A stretch of DNA of 64,000 nt from positions 2,005 through 66,004 of the forward strand of contig CAJTNN010000005.1 of NCBI GenBank assembly GCA_910577585.1, in the 5' to 3' direction. Origin of the DNA: an uncultured Muribaculaceae bacterium (GTDB lineage Bacteria > Bacteroidota > Bacteroidia > Bacteroidales > Muribaculaceae). The position numbers and the translations under genes were made by a program. This document shows, piece after piece, positions 8,250 through 15,905 of the stretch. Within the stretch, counting starts at the first letter, position 1. Every line of letters begins with the position of its first letter. The notes beneath the pieces were generated by a model that did not search any database, was not told the DNA's origin, and worked only from the letters and a program-made list of their open reading frames with translations.

Positions 8250-8822
8250 ATCCTTTTCGGCGGCTATGCGTCGCAGGTTGATGATTGCGTATCGCATTCT
8301 GCCAAGGGCCGTATTGATGCTGACTCCGGTTTTCTCCGCGATCTCCTTGAACGATAGATTCTGATAATATCTCATATTGAGCACCTCCTTCTGCAATTCC
8401 GGAAGTTCCTGAATGAGATATTTGACATCGTCGAGAATCTGCGTGGCAATAATATTGTCTTCTACCGTAGCCTCACACAAGTCCTTACGATTGAGGATAT
8501 CGACATCCTCAATGTCGGCCGACTGGAGATTTTCAGATTTCTCCTGGCGATAGTAGTCGATGATAAGATTATGCGCGATTCTGGATATCCATGCCGGGAA
8601 CTTACCATTTTCGGTGTATCGTCCCTGCTTGATGGTCAGGATTGCTTTCACGAAGGTCTCCTGAAAGATATCATTGGCAATATCCTCATTTTTGATTATT
8701 CTAAGGATATAGTTGAAGACGCGGTCCTGATGACGCTTAAGCAGCGCATCGAAAGCATCGTTATTGCCACTCGCATAAGCTTTGACTAATTGCTCATCGG
8801 CCATGCTAAGATAATTTGCCAT
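8232..8822 (-). CDS. ECF-type RNA polymerase sigma factor
   Basis: 196 residues. Region 2 (about 25-95) contains DAFDALLKRHQDRVFNYI, FQETFVKAI and the WISRIAHNLIIDYYR helix. Region 4 (about 130-190) has LPELQKEVLNMRYYQNLSFKEIAE and a recognition helix GVSINTALGRMRYAI. Redirects RNA polymerase to a specific regulon. No anti-sigma gene or outer-membrane transducer lies next to it, so the input signal is not evident. Its leader contains a hairpin at the presumed transcription start. Confidence 0.9.
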   Translation of the reverse strand: MANYLSMADEQLVKAYASGNNDAFDALLKRHQDRVFNYILRIIKNEDIANDIFQETFVKAILTIKQGRYTENGKFPAWISRIAHNLIIDYYRQEKSENLQSADIEDVDILNRKDLCEATVEDNIIATQILDDVKYLIQELPELQKEVLNMRYYQNLSFKEIAEKTGVSINTALGRMRYAIINLRRIAAEKDIILTL

Positions 8823-8878
8823 CTATTCTGTGGTGTTAAAGTTAGAGTAGAAGAGTATCTATAGGCAACTGGGTTTTA

Positions 8879-8926
8879 TACGTATCTCTCAAAAATAATG
8901 CATAGCTAATTTATGAGAGATGCTTA
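8879..8926. mobile_element. MITE-like inverted-repeat element, degenerate copy
   Basis: 44 bp (8881-8924) with ends CGTATCTCTCAAAAAT and TTATGAGAGATGCT, bordered by TA on both sides. It is closely related to the intact 50-bp copy at 26091-26140. Confidence 0.55.
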
Positions 8927-8930
8927 GGGT

Positions 8931-8985
8931 TAATAAAAATATTCCAATGGGAGGGTATAGACCCCCTCATTGGAATGCAAAGATA
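8931..8985 (-). promoter_or_regulatory. Promoter and 5'-end hairpin in sigma factor leader
   Basis: TATCTTTG (8985-8978, minus) should start transcription near 8971. The inverted repeat 8976-8962 / 8955-8941 (15 bp, two wobbles) therefore sits at or within a few bases of the transcript 5' end and is followed by a T-rich run. It could be an attenuator or a 5' stabilising hairpin. Confidence 0.55.
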
Positions 8986-9075
8986 TAAAAAATATCAGGC
9001 TTTTCCAAATTTATTGTGTTTGGAAGCACATAAAATTTGTTAAAAACACATCCTGTGAAGAGTATTTCGGGGAAA

Positions 9076-9969
9076 TTAGGATTCTCGGGCTTTGCGCAAT
9101 CTCACCGAGGCCCAAGGACCATGACTCAGGGCAGGATCATCAGACGTAAGATTCGGATCCTGCATGGTCATAGTGGCTTCGCGCTGCAATCCGTAGAGCG
9201 CGGCTGCCCGCTCTATAAGAGGGATATCCTCTTCGTAAAAGCCACTGAGTATCATCACTCCATCAGGCTGCAATGCTTCGGCATACAGTCGCAGGTCGGC
9301 AAGAATGACGTTGCGGTTGATGTTGGCGATGAATATCTGCGCTTTACCCGCGTCAGAGAGTCGCGCTGAGTCACCCAGCAACATCGTCACATCCACATTA
9401 TTCAAGCCTACATTTTCAAGGGCATTCTCATGCGCACCGGGATCTATCTCGATGCCGGTGACCCTATGAGCTCCGCGCTTCGATGCAAGAATGGCAAGAA
9501 TACCGGTACCTGTGCCCATATCGATGACATCCCTGCCCTGGAGGTCCATGCTGAGCAGATGTCGCAGCATCATGGAGGTTGTGGCATGATGTCCGGTGCC
9601 GAAGGCCATCTTAGGGTCAATCACTATCTCATAGCGGGCAGCCGGAAAATCGTGGTGGAATGTACTGTGCACCACACACTGGTCATCGATCACTATGGGC
9701 TGAAAATAATTTTTCTCCCACTCTTCATTCCAGTCCTTACCCTCGACCACCTCATGACTTGCTTTCAAACACGCCTCAAAAGGGAAGTCGGCAATCATAG
9801 CCTCGATTTCGGGCTGTGAGAAGTCTTCGGCCTTTATATATGCCGTCAGTCCGGTGTGGTCAGATACAAAAGATTCATAACCCATGTCGGCCAGGAAGGC
9901 GGCGAGCAAGTCGCAGGCATCTTCCGAACATGGATCGACATCGATACGAAGTGAGATGTAATCGTTCAT
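9076..9969 (-). CDS. prmA: Ribosomal protein L11 methyltransferase
   Basis: 297 residues, near the family's usual length. Trimethylates ribosomal protein L11 using S-adenosylmethionine. The N-terminal substrate-recognition domain (about 1-100) is followed by the methyltransferase fold: PKMAFGTGHHATT, the SAM motif VIDMGTGTGILAI and the NINRNVI motif corresponding to the PrmA N-P-L/N active strand. ATG at 9969 gives MNDYISLRIDV. No obvious operon partner. Confidence 0.93.
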   Translation of the reverse strand: MNDYISLRIDVDPCSEDACDLLAAFLADMGYESFVSDHTGLTAYIKAEDFSQPEIEAMIADFPFEACLKASHEVVEGKDWNEEWEKNYFQPIVIDDQCVVHSTFHHDFPAARYEIVIDPKMAFGTGHHATTSMMLRHLLSMDLQGRDVIDMGTGTGILAILASKRGAHRVTGIEIDPGAHENALENVGLNNVDVTMLLGDSARLSDAGKAQIFIANINRNVILADLRLYAEALQPDGVMILSGFYEEDIPLIERAAALYGLQREATMTMQDPNLTSDDPALSHGPWASVRLRKARES

Positions 9970-10020
9970 TTCAATTGGTTAGAGACGAAGTCGTTTATAG
10001 AAGTTCATTATTCGAGAGAT

Positions 10021-10068
10021 GAGCCTGCACTTAGAAGTTGTTTAAACAACTTCATAGAGGCGGGCTCA
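10021..10068. repeat. Palindrome GAAGTTGTTTAAACAACTTC within a larger hairpin
   Basis: A perfect 20-bp palindrome at 10034-10053, flanked by GAGCC (10021) and GGCTC, between two minus-strand genes. Related sequences recur in other intergenic gaps. May act as a terminator for the upstream cluster. Confidence 0.6.
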
Positions 10069-10073
10069 TCAGC

Positions 10074-10454
10074 TTATTTATGCTTCTTAAAGATTTTGGC
10101 AACCTTTCTGACATTCGAGAATATCGAGAATCCGATTACGGCATAATCCAGGTAGTTCATGCCACCAGCGATTTTGCTCAATATTCCTGAAGCACGGGCG
10201 AAAGACTTGCTGCCGCCTCCAGAGGGTTTATAATTTTTGCTGAAGGGAGATGAATTCTTGAGCTTGATGACTCCATAAGCCATTTTTTCGCGGCAGAACT
10301 CCTTCTGCAGGCTCACCAAAGCACGCTGATAGCGGATTTCACGAATTGTCATCCCTTTGCCACGTGCTTTCTTTTCGGGTTGGTTCTGAGCCACCTGCTG
10401 GATATTTTCATTTGACTCGGGTGATATGGTAGAGGTAGACATAGGCTCAATCAT
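10074..10454 (-). CDS. Uncharacterised protein in YqjK-like position
   Basis: 126 residues from the ATG at 10454, which overlaps the stop of the upstream gene (10449-10447). Not recognised. It has a polar, Gln/Glu/Ser-rich N-terminus (1-40), a basic middle (KARGKGMTIREIRYQRALV), a Gly/Ser-rich turn and a C-terminal stretch LDYAVIGFSIFSNVRKVAKIFKKHK that could be a short amphipathic or membrane helix. Position after a YqjE-like protein mirrors the enterobacterial yqjCDEK order, where yqjK is third; homology is not claimed. Confidence 0.6.
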   Translation of the reverse strand: MIEPMSTSTISPESNENIQQVAQNQPEKKARGKGMTIREIRYQRALVSLQKEFCREKMAYGVIKLKNSSPFSKNYKPSGGGSKSFARASGILSKIAGGMNYLDYAVIGFSIFSNVRKVAKIFKKHK

Positions 10455-10809
10455 TTTCGTTTGACTTAATATCAAGAATCAGTTTGCTCAGCAGTCTTGC
10501 AATAGGATTCTCAAGCAGCGGACGCCGCAGCAACAGAATCAGCAAAATAAGCAGAATAAGTATGCCGCTGACCGAAAGACAAGCCAGCGCCGGCGCCATG
10601 AATGTCTTGAAGAGATCTACGAGCGAGAATGACAACAGGATAAGTATCACCATTCCCAGCAGCATACACACCGCACCGATTATGAGCGTCGAGAGTAGGA
10701 CCGTCAGTTTCTCGGTGGCTGTGAGTTTGGCATATTCAATCTGAAGCCTGATCCACTGCCGCCCATTTTCGTAGAGGCCTTTTATTTGATCGGGTATTGT
10801 TTCTTTCAT
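10447..10809 (-). CDS. YqjE-like / phage-holin-family membrane protein
   Basis: 120 residues. The soluble N-terminus (KGLYENGRQWIRLQIEYAKLTATEKL) precedes two transmembrane segments (about 37-62 and 70-95), then a basic cytoplasmic tail. The pattern matches the actinobacterial holin/YqjE (DUF1469) superfamily of inner-membrane proteins, often stress-linked. Lies between a YtxH protein gene (97 bases upstream) and the uncharacterised gene it overlaps. Confidence 0.7.
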   Translation of the reverse strand: MKETIPDQIKGLYENGRQWIRLQIEYAKLTATEKLTVLLSTLIIGAVCMLLGMVILILLSFSLVDLFKTFMAPALACLSVSGILILLILLILLLRRPLLENPIARLLSKLILDIKSNEND

Positions 10810-10819
10810 AAGCTTGGCA

Positions 10820-10890
10820 GATAATACGGAAGGAGGGCACGGGGTGCGTTAATGTGTCACATTAGCGTTATCCATGCCCTCCTGAAAATA
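10820..10890. repeat. Intercistronic hairpin
   Basis: GGAGGGCA near 10831 pairs with TGCCCTCC near 10875, enclosing the palindrome TAATGTGTCACATTA. It lies between the YtxH and holin-family genes, on the minus strand. Probably RNA processing or partial termination; no T run. Confidence 0.45.
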
Positions 10891-10906
10891 TTTTATTCAA
10901 GGAGAT

Positions 10907-11101
10907 TTAAGCCTCGGCGCCTGTGAGTTCGGCTACGAGAGCATCCACCTCATCGTCGCTGATCTTGATGCCCTTCTTGCGAAGAATCTTCACGATGCGG
11001 CTGCGCAGCTCCTCACCCTTTTCGGGAGCGAAGAGAAGAGCGCCTGCAGCGCCTACGATAGCACCTCCGAGGAATGCTGAAAGCAATGTGAGTGATTTCA
11101 T
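10907..11101 (-). CDS. YtxH-domain small protein
   Basis: 64 residues. Starts with one Gly/Ala-rich transmembrane helix (FLGGAIVGAAGALLFAPEKGEELR), the YtxH signature, followed by a charged helical tail ending in DDEVDALVAELTG. YtxH proteins are small membrane proteins associated with general stress in Firmicutes; function in Bacteroidales is unknown. A paralogue follows at 11253-11456 with the same architecture. Confidence 0.8.
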   Translation of the reverse strand: MKSLTLLSAFLGGAIVGAAGALLFAPEKGEELRSRIVKILRKKGIKISDDEVDALVAELTGAEA

Positions 11102-11252
11102 ATATTTTATTGATTTTTCGATGTTAATAATTTAGCCGCACCGGAAGGGGATTGAATCCCGTAGTTCGGCAGGATTACATAACCGGGCATATTATCATGA
11201 CAACCGCCGCCATTAGGCCGCAATCAGATAAGGCCGGCGTTCACGAGACGAA

Positions 11253-11456
11253 TCAGATATGCTGCTCAATCTGGTCCTCAATCTCATCCACGAGTTCCTC
11301 CATCTGGCTTTTTTTCAGACAGATTCCCTTGTCTTTGAGAATCTTGGCGATCTGCTTGCGGGTATCCTCACCCTTTTCGGGAGCAAGAAGAAGACCTACT
11401 GCGGCACCTGCGATGGCACCACCGATTACTGCGCATATTACATGAAGTGGTTTCAT
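11253..11456 (-). CDS. YtxH-domain small protein (paralogue)
   Basis: 67 residues. AVIGGAIAGAAVGLLLAPEKGED marks the YtxH transmembrane helix; the tail is charged (KSQMEELVDEIEDQIEQHI). Clearly a duplicate of 10907-11101, separated by about 150 bases, so the two are probably a tandem duplication within one envelope-stress cluster. Confidence 0.78.
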   Translation of the reverse strand: MKPLHVICAVIGGAIAGAAVGLLLAPEKGEDTRKQIAKILKDKGICLKKSQMEELVDEIEDQIEQHI

Positions 11457-11666
11457 AATACGATTGATATTAATAGATTTATTGGTTTAAAACTTTATTC
11501 TCAGGTGAATATGGCTGGCTGCTTGGGTCAACCCTTGATGCGCCATCACTGCATAGGAGCGTTGTGTGGCCATCACCTGAGTCTGGAGCTTAAGGCGAGG
11601 CGTCATGTTGCTGACCGCCCACACAGAAGGCTCTCATTCATGTAACGCATTTTATCGGGCTAAAGT

Positions 11667-12239
11667 TCACCGCGAAGTGTAAAAAATCGCATCAGAAGCC
11701 ATTTCAGGATTCAGTTGCAGCATCTCGGCCTTATATTCAGCCACTGCAGCCTCTGTGAGCTCAACTGTGCGGAAATCGCCATCGATGCCCGGCACTGCCA
11801 CATGGGTGTCATCCACAAATGTCAGGAACGGATGAACCTCACCATCTACATTGAGGGCCCACGTAGCGGAATCCTTAAGATAATCGAGGCGGAAAGATGC
11901 GCCTGTTGCGCGGTTGGTCACTGTGTATCCATTATCGTCGGATGCTATGAGATAGCTTGCATCGTGAGTGTCCACGACCTTTGTAGAGGCGCTAAGCGGA
12001 TTGCGCCCGCTCCAGAACTCTATTGAGTTAAGCACAAGCAGGTCGGCCACCGATGTCACCTCATATACCGGCAGAACCCAGAAGGCGAAAAACACCACCT
12101 CATTGAGGAATTTCGAGCCAACCTGGTTATTCCATTTCAGCACAGAGTTGGTGAGTCTGAAGCTGCCAATGCAGCTTGAGAATGAAATCGAGCAAATCAA
12201 TGCGGCTGCCACAGCAGCGGTCATATAACGTTTTTTCAT
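11667..12239 (-). CDS. DUF3332-like lipoprotein
   Basis: 190 residues. Signal sequence with lipobox FSSC (Cys23), so a lipid-anchored envelope protein. It then has a hydrophobic stretch (FLNEVVFFAFWVLPVYEV, about 45-65) and a beta-rich C-terminal domain. The pattern of TNSVLKWNNQVG and an aromatic membrane segment matches DUF3332 proteins, whose function is unknown. Its own promoter lies at 12361-12354. Confidence 0.75.
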   Translation of the reverse strand: MKKRYMTAAVAAALICSISFSSCIGSFRLTNSVLKWNNQVGSKFLNEVVFFAFWVLPVYEVTSVADLLVLNSIEFWSGRNPLSASTKVVDTHDASYLIASDDNGYTVTNRATGASFRLDYLKDSATWALNVDGEVHPFLTFVDDTHVAVPGIDGDFRTVELTEAAVAEYKAEMLQLNPEMASDAIFYTSR

Positions 12240-12353
12240 ATGTCAGGATTTATATCATACGCCCATCGACCAGATATGGGGGAGCTGTCCGCAATGCGAT
12301 TCAGAATCACTCACTCATTCCCTGTCCGGACGATGATGATTGCGTTTGAGATT

Positions 12354-12361
12354 CAAAGTTA
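12354..12361 (-). promoter_or_regulatory. Promoter box for DUF3332 lipoprotein
   Basis: TAACTTTG on the minus strand with a TTTG about 22 bases upstream; transcript start would be about 105 bases before the ATG. Confidence 0.6.
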
Positions 12362-12445
12362 ACAAAAATTTGCGAAAATTCCTCAAAATCTGCATACCTA
12401 CCGTAAAAAATCACAGCTGATAGGCATAGAGAACCTCAAGATAAA

Positions 12446-13696
12446 TTAATTTTTGCCGCGCTTAGGAGCCTGGAATGATGAGGAATAGCCATCATTGTGT
12501 CCGCGATGAACTTTTACGATCTGCGAGGCAAGCGAGAGCGAGCCATGTCCAACGTCGCCATTGATTTTGTCGACGGCGCGCATAAACTTATCCAAAGCCT
12601 CATGCTTTGGATCATCAAGGTCAAACAATGAGGGGGTATGCGCTGCAGATGGGATAATGTCAGAAATCCACACGCCTGCACGCTTGAAGGGGACATCTTC
12701 AACAAAGATCGAGTCAAGAATCTGGAGTGCGGCCGAAGTGATGGAGGTGGTGTCAGACACATACCTTGAGAGCTGCACCACACCTTCCGGACGGCAGCAA
12801 GCCCGCTCAGGATGAAACGGATTTGTGCGCAGAAAGACCCCCACACTGCGGCACTCTCCATGCATGGCCCGCAATTTCTTGGCGCAGTCAGAGGCATATA
12901 TCACCACGCGCGCCCTGATATAGTCGTAGTCATCCACATCCTCCGGGAATGTGCGGCTCTCGCTGATTGAATCCTGCAACTCACGGTCTACATGTGCCAA
13001 CTCTATGCAAGGCTGGCAGTGCAGCTCAAGCCATGACCGCTCACCATTGATGCCCAGCGTCTTGCGCACCCAGGCCTGCGGACGGCGGGCAAAATCCCCC
13101 ATCGTATAGATGCCCATCTGATAGAGTCGGCGCGTCAATCGTCGACCGATACCCCAGAGATCGGATATCGGCAACTTATCTATTATCGATAAAGCCTCCG
13201 CCTCATCTCTAATCACCGAGACCCTGTGGCCGCGTTTTTTAGCAAGTTCGGTGGCCACTTTGGCCAGGGTCTTGGACGGTGCGAAGCCTATGGTGACCGG
13301 TATATGCTCACGCTTCCAGCAGGCTACATAGATACCCTCGCCGATGGCCGCCAGGTGCGCCACCGGTATACCTTTCACATCCAGAAACGCCTCATCCACC
13401 GAATAATCAATCGTGGCAGGCACAAAGCTGCGGAATATATCATGCACCCTCAGACTAATCTCACGATAGAGCAGGTGATTGCCCGACAGAGCTATCAGAC
13501 GTCCCGACTGGATGGCATCACGCAATTCAAAAGCCGGCTGACCCATGCGCACCCCCATGCGCTTTGACTCATTGCTGCGCGCAACGACACACCCGTCGTT
13601 GTTGCTGAGCACCACCACCGGCTTCCCTTCGAGCTCACGGTTGACGCTGCGCTCGCAGGACACGAAGAAATTATTGCAATCGGCAAGACCAATCAT
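12446..13696 (-). CDS. umuC: Y-family DNA polymerase V catalytic subunit (UmuC)
   Basis: 416 residues, normal for UmuC. Performs error-prone translesion synthesis. The palm carboxylates are seen in GLADCNNFFVSCER (Asp6) and DYSVDEAFLD (Asp/Glu about 101-102). The fingers contain NNDGCVVARS, the thumb has the helix-hairpin-helix SDLWGIGRRLTRRL, and the C-terminal DUF4113-like region follows. No umuD is adjacent on either side; if present it is elsewhere. Relies on RecA-dependent activation in known systems. Confidence 0.93.
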   Translation of the reverse strand: MIGLADCNNFFVSCERSVNRELEGKPVVVLSNNDGCVVARSNESKRMGVRMGQPAFELRDAIQSGRLIALSGNHLLYREISLRVHDIFRSFVPATIDYSVDEAFLDVKGIPVAHLAAIGEGIYVACWKREHIPVTIGFAPSKTLAKVATELAKKRGHRVSVIRDEAEALSIIDKLPISDLWGIGRRLTRRLYQMGIYTMGDFARRPQAWVRKTLGINGERSWLELHCQPCIELAHVDRELQDSISESRTFPEDVDDYDYIRARVVIYASDCAKKLRAMHGECRSVGVFLRTNPFHPERACCRPEGVVQLSRYVSDTTSITSAALQILDSIFVEDVPFKRAGVWISDIIPSAAHTPSLFDLDDPKHEALDKFMRAVDKINGDVGHGSLSLASQIVKVHRGHNDGYSSSFQAPKRGKN

Positions 13697-13721
13697 ATCG
13701 TCAGACAGTTATACCTTACAT

Positions 13722-13917
13722 TGAACTGATTTAAACTTTTTACGAAAACTAAAAATGTATTTAAAAATGTTTTCTTCAAGGCCAATCTTCATTAATATTT
13801 TGGCATCTTTCGACCCTCTTCATCGGTCGCGATGCCCGCATCGCTCCCTCTTCGAGAGTCAAAATCTGCTCAAAATCTTAATAAAGCTTGACCTTGAAAA
13901 AAGTTTAAATCAGTTCA
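13722..13917. mobile_element. 196-bp long-hairpin element with 20-bp perfect terminal inverted repeats
   Basis: Arms 13722-13741 and 13898-13917 are perfect complements (tgaactgatttaaacttttt). The interior halves also pair imperfectly over about 45 bases (ttcaaggccaatc with its counterpart near 13895), and a GC-rich apex lies around 13820-13850. No open frame. Size and architecture resemble the element at 30987-31181, but the ends differ. Non-autonomous element or large intergenic hairpin. Confidence 0.55.
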
Positions 13918-13965
13918 TTTTCACGCGCCTCGCTTTGGCATACGCTTTACTTTTTTTCACGCACT

Positions 13966-15879
13966 TTACTTTTTCACACGCTCTACAAAAGCCCCGTCAA
14001 TACGTAGCAACCCCTCGGAGGTCATAGCCGCCACAAGTTTGGCCACACGCTCAGTCTCAGGTTCGAAGTCGGCTATCAGCGCCTCATATCTCACCCCGCG
14101 CGGATGCGCATCGAGATATTCGAGCAGACGAGCTGTAAACTGACGGTCAGACAACCGATGGCGTCGCGCATTGCGCTCGCGACACACATCACACTTTCCA
14201 CACTCACACACCTTCGGCTCGCCGAAATACTTCAGCATACGTGCCACACGGCATGAGCCTGTGTCAGAAGCATAATCAATCATAGCCTCCACGCGTTGTT
14301 CCTGGATGCGCATGCGGTCTTCATAAATCGAGCGGCCTATCTGCACATATTTAGTCTCCTCGCGCGATGTGGCGAAGTATATATAAGGAGTGCGCACCCT
14401 TGGCACAAACGATATCACCTTCATCCGCGCCAGCTCAAGAAGCGCCATATAGATCTCGCGCTCATCGATGCTCAGATCACGCGCTATGCGCATTTCATTT
14501 ATATACACATAATCGGCAAAAAGACCGGGATATAGACGCAGCATCATCGAGAGCACACTTTCAGCCGTAGCCGACAGTCCCCCTACATGGTATAGTTCCT
14601 CGCGTGTAGGCAACACCTTCACGCGGGCCGCATTCTCACGCTCATCGATATAGTCCATATATCCTGCCCGCCCGAGCAGGCGCAGCGATGCGAGCACCAT
14701 ATCGCGCTGCATGCGGAAGGTGGTGAGGAATATATCGAGATTAAACTCGTAGATACGGTCGTAACCCTCGCCAAGCGCCACACCCAGATAATTCGCCACA
14801 CGCTCATAGACCTTCAGAATCATCCGGCGATCGGGGAATTCAGTGGTGAGATGGCGCCGCATGGTGGCTTTATCATGGCGCGCATAGAGCAGCACTGCAA
14901 ACGATGGCAAGCCATCGCGGCCGGCGCGACCGGCCTCCTGATAATACTCCTCGAGCGACGGAGGCATATCATGATGCACTACGATTCTTACATCCGGCTT
15001 GTCGATACCCATGCCGAAGGCATTTGTGGCCACCATGACTCTGATTTCACCCTGCTTCCAGGCATTCTGCCGCTCCTCTTTGGTGTCAAAATCAAGTCCG
15101 GCGTGATAGAACGTAGCCGACACGCCGATTGATTCAAGATACTCAGCCACTTCGCGTGTGCGCCTGCGATTGCGCACATACACTATGCCACACCCTTGGG
15201 TGCGCTGTAATATCTTGCCCACATCGGCAATCTTGACCTGCGACTCCCTCACCACATAGCTCAGATTGTTACGCGCGAAACTCATCTGGAAGGTATTGTT
15301 GCCTGGCCGGAATTCAAGCTGCCGGCGTATGTCGGCTGCCACTTGCGGAGTAGCCGTGGCAGTCAGCGCCAGCACGCTCACCTTCGGAAACAACTTACGC
15401 AACTCGCGGATATTCATGAACGACGGACGGAAGTCATAGCCCCACTGCGATATGCAGTGAGCCTCATCAACTACCACCAACCCCGGCTTCAAAGCACGGA
15501 GCTCAGTCATGAACCTCTCATTTTTCAGACGTTCAGGAGCAATATAAAGGAATTTTGCGCGGGCATTGACAAGGCGTTCCCACGCCACACGATTCTCAGC
15601 CGGAGTCATGCCGCCATGCAGATACACAGCCTTGATGCCATGGCGGGCAAGATTGTCGACCTGGTCTTTCATCAGCGAGACCAGCGGCGATATGACCAGA
15701 GTCAAAGTATCCATAGCCAGCCCTGCAACCTGAAACACGATTGATTTGCCGCCACCAGTAGGCATGAGCCCCAGAGTGTCGTGGCCGTCAAGCACCGAGC
15801 GGATTATATCCTCCTGGAGCGGACGAAAAGAATCGTAGCCCCAGTAGCGCTTGAGAATTTTATGAATATCAGTGGTCAT
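13966..15879 (-). CDS. recQ: ATP-dependent DNA helicase RecQ family
   Basis: 637 residues. 3'-5' DNA helicase acting in recombination repair. Walker A GLMPTGGGKSIVFQ near residue 37; DEAH box VVDEAHCISQWGYDFRP; motif VI QEAGRAGRDGLPS; zinc-binding cysteines CECGKCDVC near residue 560, then a C-terminal winged-helix-like region. No clear HRDC domain is visible. Lies 26 bases downstream of recJ on the same strand, so the two form a recombination-repair operon. Confidence 0.95.
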   Translation of the reverse strand: MTTDIHKILKRYWGYDSFRPLQEDIIRSVLDGHDTLGLMPTGGGKSIVFQVAGLAMDTLTLVISPLVSLMKDQVDNLARHGIKAVYLHGGMTPAENRVAWERLVNARAKFLYIAPERLKNERFMTELRALKPGLVVVDEAHCISQWGYDFRPSFMNIRELRKLFPKVSVLALTATATPQVAADIRRQLEFRPGNNTFQMSFARNNLSYVVRESQVKIADVGKILQRTQGCGIVYVRNRRRTREVAEYLESIGVSATFYHAGLDFDTKEERQNAWKQGEIRVMVATNAFGMGIDKPDVRIVVHHDMPPSLEEYYQEAGRAGRDGLPSFAVLLYARHDKATMRRHLTTEFPDRRMILKVYERVANYLGVALGEGYDRIYEFNLDIFLTTFRMQRDMVLASLRLLGRAGYMDYIDERENAARVKVLPTREELYHVGGLSATAESVLSMMLRLYPGLFADYVYINEMRIARDLSIDEREIYMALLELARMKVISFVPRVRTPYIYFATSREETKYVQIGRSIYEDRMRIQEQRVEAMIDYASDTGSCRVARMLKYFGEPKVCECGKCDVCRERNARRHRLSDRQFTARLLEYLDAHPRGVRYEALIADFEPETERVAKLVAAMTSEGLLRIDGAFVERVKK

Positions 15880-15905
15880 CGGTCAGAGGAGATGCAGCTC
15901 AGGCG

